Assembly: GCA_025769875.1 (NCBI GenBank)
Contig: JAGFNK010001308.1
Span: 1 to 11,108 of the forward strand
DNA from: Russula earlei
Taxonomy: Eukaryota > Basidiomycota > Agaricomycetes > Russulales > Russulaceae
Reading direction: 5' to 3'
DNA length: 11,108 nucleotides
Shown: positions 7,808 to 11,108 of the stretch, in pieces
How the letters are laid out: each line of letters starts with the position of its first letter
Position numbering within the stretch: position 1 is the stretch's first letter
The notes under the pieces: generated by a model
The model's database searches: none
Seen by the model: the letters and a program-made list of their open reading frames with translations, nothing else
What the model was told of the DNA's origin: nothing
Program-made: the position numbers and the translations under genes

Positions 7808-7857
7808 GTGAGCTTCCTTTTTTTCTTTCTTTGCTTTTCACTCGCTCTTTCTAACAG
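7808..7857 (+). other. Intron-like segment after GAACCCG
   Basis: 50 nt from GTGAGC through TTTC-rich sequence to CTAACAG, followed by CAACAGGCAG. Its left and right junctions match those of 4254-4312 (GAACCCG and CAACAG). Confidence 0.45.
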
Positions 7858-7925
7858 CAACAGGCAGTCGTGTTTGCGCTGTGTATGACCGTGACCGTGA
7901 CCACGGAATGGCACAAGCAGCCACC

Positions 7926-7980
7926 GTGAGTGTTCCCGCGCACGTTGACCAGGTACGTTATTCCTTTTCTTTTCTGACAG
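7926..7980 (+). other. Intron-like segment
   Basis: 55 nt with a good fungal donor (GTGAGT) and a TTTTCTGACAG end. A second donor-like GTACGT lies inside, but using it would leave under 30 nt. Confidence 0.4.
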
Positions 7981-8079
7981 CTCTCTCTCTCATACTCTCT
8001 GCCCTCTCTTCAAGTGCTCCAAGCTCCCTCCATATGCGATGGTACAATCCCCACACTCGACACTTGGTTGGCAAGAAAC

Positions 8080-8146
8080 GTGCGTTTTCTCGCGTGCGTG
8101 ATTGTCACGCGTTAAGCTATGTGCGTGCTGTCTCCCCTCTCCACAG
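8080..8146 (+). other. Intron-like segment
   Basis: 67 nt from GTGCGTTTTC to CTCCACAG with a pyrimidine tract at the end. The branch site is uncertain. Confidence 0.35.
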
Positions 8147-8472
8147 TCTCCAACCATCCCCTCCTTTGGACGCGGCCCTCACCAGCCACATTAGGAACGA
8201 GGCCATGGTTGGGGAATTGTGGCCCTCCGCCAAGCCTGTGTACGACATGTCCATGGTTGGCTCAGTCACGAGGGCGACATGCAAGACATGGCGCACTGTG
8301 ACATGCGTATTCCTGTGTCCAGGGATTTTGCGCTTGATGGGCGTGCATCTTTCGTGTTCGTTTTCGCGGGTCCTCTCTCTCCATGCCTGTTGTCACAAGA
8401 CCGTCAGGCATGACTACCTGCCTCCCTGGACAAACAAGTCACATCCCTGGCTCATCTGGAACGGATTTGCAT

Positions 8473-8536
8473 GTTAGTTTTTTTCGTTTTCGTTGTTGCG
8501 TTCTCTAACTTTTTTCTTTATTTTCCTCTCCTCCAG
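8473..8536 (+). other. Intron-like segment with strong signals
   Basis: 64 nt: donor GTTAGT, branch-site-like TCTAAC, pyrimidine tract and CTCCAG acceptor. It has one of the most complete sets of splice signals in the repeat blocks. Confidence 0.45.
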
Positions 8537-8596
8537 TCAGCTCGGCCTCGACTGGCTTACTGTCATGTGGATTCCGGCGTGCGCAATTTTCGAACT

Positions 8597-8644
8597 GTGC
8601 GTTTTTCCTTTTCTTTTCCACATGTTTGAAACCCTGATTTGCAG
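8597..8644 (+). other. Intron-like segment with branch site
   Basis: 48 nt: GTGCGT donor, CCCTGAT branch-site-like element close to a TTTGCAG acceptor, then ACAACATGG. Confidence 0.45.
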
Positions 8645-8835
8645 ACAACATGGGTTTCCCTGTCCCCTGTGCGCGATATTTACGCAACTTTGTTAACCTC
8701 CCCACATGCGCCTTGCGTGCATGATCAGCATTTTCGAGCGTCTCACGATGCGGGGCTGCCGTCCACCCTGCCTCCCTTACTCCTGCCTCCATAGTCTTTT
8801 GCAATATTTATGGGATGTAATTTACTTCCTGCTCA

Positions 8836-8843
8836 TATAAATA
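8836..8843 (+). promoter_or_regulatory. TATA-box-like element
   Basis: TATAAATA, about 425 bp upstream of the proposed start codon. It fits the eukaryotic TATA consensus. The distance would require a long 5' UTR, so its role is a guess. Confidence 0.3.
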
Positions 8844-8931
8844 TAAGACTTTGCATAAAATGATGTTAGTGTCTGGATTCTGTTTAGATGGAGCTGGGGT
8901 GTGTGCATGTGTGCTGTGGTTCATGGCGTAA

Positions 8932-8991
8932 GGTGTAGCGGTTGCAGGGCCGGTTAACTGGGCCGGGCTGCACGCGACACGGAACTTGGGC
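8932..8991 (+). other. tRNA-like (SINE-like) patch
   Basis: GGTGTAGCGGTTGCA (8932-8946) resembles the D-arm/box A of tRNAs such as those with GGTGTAGCGGTTA. A hairpin-like GGCCGGTTAACTGGGCC follows at the place of an anticodon arm. About 50 bp downstream of the box A-like element, GGAACTTGGGCTC is a poor box B match. No intact tRNA fold is visible. A decayed tRNA-derived SINE is possible; chance is not excluded. Confidence 0.2.
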
Positions 8992-9194
8992 TCTGGGGAC
9001 ATAAACAGGTGCTTGCCTGTTGGTGCTGCGGAAATCTTACCTCTGCCTCCAACCATCATCCTCTGCCTCCACTGAACAGTCCAGTTTCTCTACAAAGTGA
9101 GTCCCCCACTTTCTGGGCAGCTGCATATTTTTTTAAATATGTTTTTCAGTCACTCACAACCCTTCAACTTCCACCCTTTTCAACAATCAACAAG

Positions 9195-9255
9195 GTATGT
9201 TTACTATGTTTTAATTACAGCATTGCTGATGGTGATGGTCCTGTCTCTTTATTAG
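9195..9255 (+). other. Probable 5' UTR intron
   Basis: 61 nt: donor GTATGT, TGCTGAT branch-site-like element and TTATTAG acceptor ending 5 bp before ATG. The earlier TTACAG at 9220 would give only 26 nt, too short to splice. Confidence 0.4.
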
Positions 9256-9260
9256 CCCCC

Positions 9261-11108
9261 ATGTCTAACACTCCTCCCACATCTCCTCAACAATCTCAGG
9301 CTGCTGCACGTCAAACTGAGCGTGCCAGTCGCACTTTGGGCAGTCCTGAACAGCATAGGACACCTGCTGGCACATCAACTGCCAGACAACCTGTTCAATT
9401 TCAAGGACAAGTCTATCATCACTTACCAGCTAATTTGGCTGCTCAAGTGGCTGCCCTTCAACCAATGCCTGCTCCTCCACAGCATTATGGACAAACCTCT
9501 GCCACTTCTCTCCTTGCCCCTCCCCCTGTAAGTCAACTTCATCTCAAAATAGGCTTTTTTCAATAATGACTATGAGTTGCAGATTATTACAAGGTCACAT
9601 TCTGCTGCCCCTGGCTCTGGCTCTGGCTCTGGCTCTGGCTCTGCTGCTGCTGCTGTCTATAGATCTGGCTCTGGCTCTCTGTCCACTCCTGATCTTACTA
9701 CTAACCCACCTCTTCCTCATTCCAATAGACAGTATCAGTATTTGCCAGCTGACTTGGCTGCTCAGCTTGCTGCCCTTCCTCCTCCACTGCAAAGAGGTCA
9801 TCATGTCCCTGCTTCTGTAAGTTTTAATCATCTAAAATAGTTTATTAAATATTAACTTGCCTTACTATAGACTATTTCAATGGCCCCAATCCCTTTTGGG
9901 CCTTCATCCATGTCAAGATTTCCTGTTAATCAGGCTTCTATTCCTGTTCCTGCCTTTCCTGTCCCTGTCCCTCCTCATTCTTCTAATAGGCAGTATCCCA
10001 ACCTGCCAGCTAACTTGGCTGCTCAGCTTGCTGCTCTTTCTTCTCCACAATTGAGAGGTCATCATGTTTCCACTCATGTAAGCTTGATTATATGAGATTA
10101 TATATATTTCAGCTAAATGGCTTGCATGACTATAGGCAAATCCAACTGCTGCTATCCTTTCTGGCCCTTCTTCTATGGCTCCTGCTCCTGCTCCTGCTCC
10201 TGCCCCTCCCACTCCTTCCCCTCCTTCTTCCCCTGTTCCTTCCCCACCTCCTTCTCCATCCTCTGCTCCTCCAAGCCCTCTTCCTTATCCTCATGCCCAA
10301 GTTTATCCAGAAGATCCCTTGCCTGTAAGTTTCTATTCTTTAAAGGAAAACTATATACCTAATAAATATTATAGCAACCTCAGCTGCCACCCCCTCAAGC
10401 CATGCCAATGGCACGACGTCCTTTTGATCCTACATGGGCCATTCATGATCTTAAGGACTTGACCATCCAATGCTCTTTCTGCAAGGCACTCCATTGGCTA
10501 GATGAGTGCCTTACCAACTCATCTAAAAGGACCCCCAAGTTTGGCATGTGTTGCTTGAGTGGCAAGATTGCCCTTCCTGCTCTTCATCCATGTCCCCCTG
10601 AGCTTTACAACTCCTCCTCACTGGCCAAGATCCCACTTCTAAGCATTTCGCCTTCATATTCTCTCTTATAATAATGCTTTGGCCTTTACCTCAGTGGGAA
10701 GACAAGTGGATCATTCTGTTAATCAAGGACAAGGGCCTTGGGTCTTTAAGCTTCATGGGGAGCTCATTCACAGAATTGGGTCTCTTTTGCCACCAGAGGG
10801 ACCTGATGCTGCTGCCCCTTCTTATGCTCAACTCTACATTTATGACCCTGACCAGGCCCTCAATATGCGCATGGCCCATCCTGCCAACTCTCACTTGCAT
10901 CAGAACACCATGCAAACTCTTCAGGACATGCTCTATCGCTCTCATGCTGCAGTCCAGAAGTTCAAGCAGGCTTATGAGTTGACTCACCACCTTCCTAGAG
11001 AGCAAGACTGCACTCTCTCACTTCACTTTGATGCTGCATGTGATAGGCATCGCTATAATGCCCCTGATGCTGCCATCAATGAGATTGCAGCCATTATTCC
11101 AGGTGATG
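9261..11108 (+). CDS. Helitron Rep/helicase-type protein, N-terminal part
   Basis: Helitron proteins nick and roll out the transposon with a HUH replication initiator joined to a PIF1-type helicase. Only the 5' part is here and it runs off the window. Proposed exons: 9261-9527, 9583-9816, 9871-10077, 10136-10324 and 10375 onward. The first four are multiples of three, so all four introns are phase 0. Exons 1-4 encode Pro/Ala/Ser/Gly-rich sequence with a repeated LPANLAAQ-type motif. Exon 5 carries the conserved region: CSFCKALHWLDE, then KFGMCCLSGKI, PPELYN, GQDPTSKHF, HILSYNNALAFTSVG, VFKLHGELIHRIGSLLPPEG, YAQLYIYDP, and at the end DRHRYNAPDAAINEIAAIIP. The Cys pattern and this motif order are what I know from basidiomycete Helitron proteins. 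The start is the first in-frame ATG. Two frame breaks (about 10612 and 10650) mean a pseudogene or sequencing errors. The catalytic domains lie downstream. Confidence 0.88.
9528..9582 (+). other. Intron 1 of the Helitron-type gene
   Basis: 55 nt, GTAAGT to GTTGCAG, with TGAC/CTATG-like branch candidates. Phase 0. Removing it joins exon 1 (89 codons) to exon 2 in frame. Confidence 0.75.
9613..9654 (+). repeat. GGCTCT/GCT coding microsatellite
   Basis: Five GGCTCT steps (Gly-Ser repeats) run directly into four GCT codons (Ala). It lies in exon 2 of the Helitron-type gene. Confidence 0.85.
9817..9870 (+). other. Intron 2 of the Helitron-type gene
   Basis: 54 nt, GTAAGT to ACTATAG, with a TTAAC branch-site-like element. 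Phase 0. Confidence 0.75.
10078..10135 (+). other. Intron 3 of the Helitron-type gene
   Basis: 58 nt, GTAAGC to ACTATAG. An internal TTTCAG at about 10112 would make it only about 35 nt and is less likely. Phase 0. Confidence 0.7.
10178..10210 (+). repeat. GCTCCT coding microsatellite
   Basis: About five GCTCCT/GCCCCT steps encoding Ala-Pro repeats in exon 4. They are followed by a Pro/Ser-rich stretch that makes up most of this exon. Confidence 0.8.
10325..10374 (+). other. Intron 4 of the Helitron-type gene
   Basis: 50 nt, GTAAGT to ATTATAG, with a CCTAAT branch-site-like element. Phase 0. It separates the low-complexity exons from the conserved exon 5. Confidence 0.75.
10609..10652 (+). 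other. Two single-base frame breaks in exon 5
   Basis: Family motifs move from the exon 5 frame (up to PPELYN, ending 10611) to a second frame (LLTGQDPTSKHF, ending about 10649) and then to a third (HILSYNNALAF onward). Each step equals one missing base: one in the CTCCTCCTC run after 10611, one before GCCTTCAT at about 10650. The spacing of conserved residues agrees with one lost base at each site. The 40-bp distance rules out an intron. Confidence 0.75.

Larger units (their letters stand above)
5951..8790 (+). repeat. Repeat block II: shuffled GC-rich modules
   Basis: A second block built from the same kinds of module as block I. It has a header (5976-6064), GGTCAACGC...CACCATGATC and AAAATGGCCA (about 6350-6380), module E (6510-6806), GCGGCCATTCGCA with CCATTCTCCCGG (about 7360-7400), a CAGGGATTTT(C/G)(G)C...CTTGA piece (about 7684 and 8322), and many GTGCGT or GTGAGC donor-like sites followed by pyrimidine tracts ending in AG. 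The longest open frames (6595-7188 and 7881-8477) are Ser/Pro/Leu/Phe-rich, run across the intron-like parts and resemble no family I know. Confidence 0.75.
8791..9260 (+). promoter_or_regulatory. Leader region of the Helitron-type gene
   Basis: The sequence between repeat block II and the first in-frame ATG of the Helitron-type gene. It includes TATAAATA at 8836-8843, a GC-rich tRNA-like patch at about 8920-9000, a perfect 6-bp hairpin AACAGG-TGCTTG-CCTGTT at 9004-9021, and a probable intron at 9195-9255. The frame of exon 1 stays open back to about 9009 but has no ATG upstream of 9261. Confidence 0.4.
9261..10077 (+). repeat. Duplicated exons encoding LPANLAAQ repeats
   Basis: Exons 1, 2 and 3 each contain one copy of a motif near their 3' ends: YHHLPANLAAQVAALQP, YQYLPADLAAQLAALPPP and YPNLPANLAAQLAALSSP. 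In exons 2 and 3 it is preceded by SNRQY and followed by (Q)RGHHV or LRGHHV just before the donor. With phase-0 introns on both sides, each exon can be copied or dropped without changing frame. Confidence 0.8.

Noticed and set aside
801..8790. LTR retrotransposon or terminal-inverted-repeat transposon spanning the blocks
   Set aside because: No reverse transcriptase, integrase or DDE-type coding sequence, no paired long terminal repeats and no inverted ends seen by eye.
8920..9000. Functional tRNA gene
   Set aside because: Only the box A-like part is good. No complete acceptor and T-arm pairing can be drawn, and the box B match is poor.
9195..9220. 26-nt intron GTATGT...TTACAG
   Set aside because: Too short for spliceosomal removal; the acceptor at 9255 gives a normal 61-nt intron.
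10674..10982. Open frames on both strands over the end of the Helitron-type gene (minus 10691-11005)
   Set aside because: They are shadows. The third + strand frame carries the conserved family motifs to the window end without a stop.

Overview
The window looks like nuclear DNA from a filamentous fungus, most likely a mushroom-forming basidiomycete (Agaricomycetes). The one recognisable gene is split by very short (50-58 nt) GTAAGT/GTAAGC...TAG or CAG introns. Its protein matches the N-terminal part of fungal Helitron Rep/helicase proteins as I know that family. There is no bacterial operon structure, no ribosomal RNA and no convincing tRNA. Genus and species cannot be read from the sequence.

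Layout from left to right. Positions 1-336 hold the remains of a minus-strand reading frame: a basic N-terminus, then an acidic patch, then a decayed tail. It vaguely resembles the N-termini of fungal transposon proteins. Positions 337-800 are an AT-rich spacer. Positions ~801-5165 (block I) and ~5951-8790 (block II) are two GC-rich blocks of diverged, shuffled repeats that are strongly pyrimidine-rich on the + strand. They share a header (GGTC-GCCC-GATGG, then TAAGC(G/A)GTGAAAAA) seen at 826, 2292 and 5976. They also share several interchangeable modules, including a near-identical 353-bp duplication (1936-2288 and 3278-3630) and a ~300-bp module present in both blocks (3006-3336 and 6510-6806). 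No repeat-block reading frame looks like a real protein. The blocks do contain many segments shaped like fungal spliceosomal introns (GTGCGT/GTGAGC, often a CTRAY branch site, pyrimidine tract, CAG), all on the + strand. The blocks are separated by an AT-rich spacer (5166-5950) with a decayed ~100-bp tandem repeat and a tight cluster of three hairpins just before block II.

Positions 8791-9260 form a leader with a TATA-like box, a tRNA-like (SINE-like) patch and a probable 5' UTR intron. From 9261 to the window end runs the 5' part of a Helitron Rep/helicase-type gene. Exons 1-4 encode low-complexity, Pro/Ala/Ser/Gly-rich sequence, and exons 1-3 each carry a copy of an LPA(N/D)LAAQ(L/V)AAL motif bounded by phase-0 introns. 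Exon 5 encodes the conserved cysteine-rich N-terminal region of the family. Two apparent single-base losses, ~40 bp apart near 10612 and 10650, break its frame. The replication initiator and helicase domains would lie beyond the window.

One reading that links the parts, offered only as inference, is a mobile-element-rich accessory region in which shuffled, intron-bearing fragments have accumulated beside a Helitron-type gene. Nothing in the window proves that the repeat blocks are Helitron cargo.
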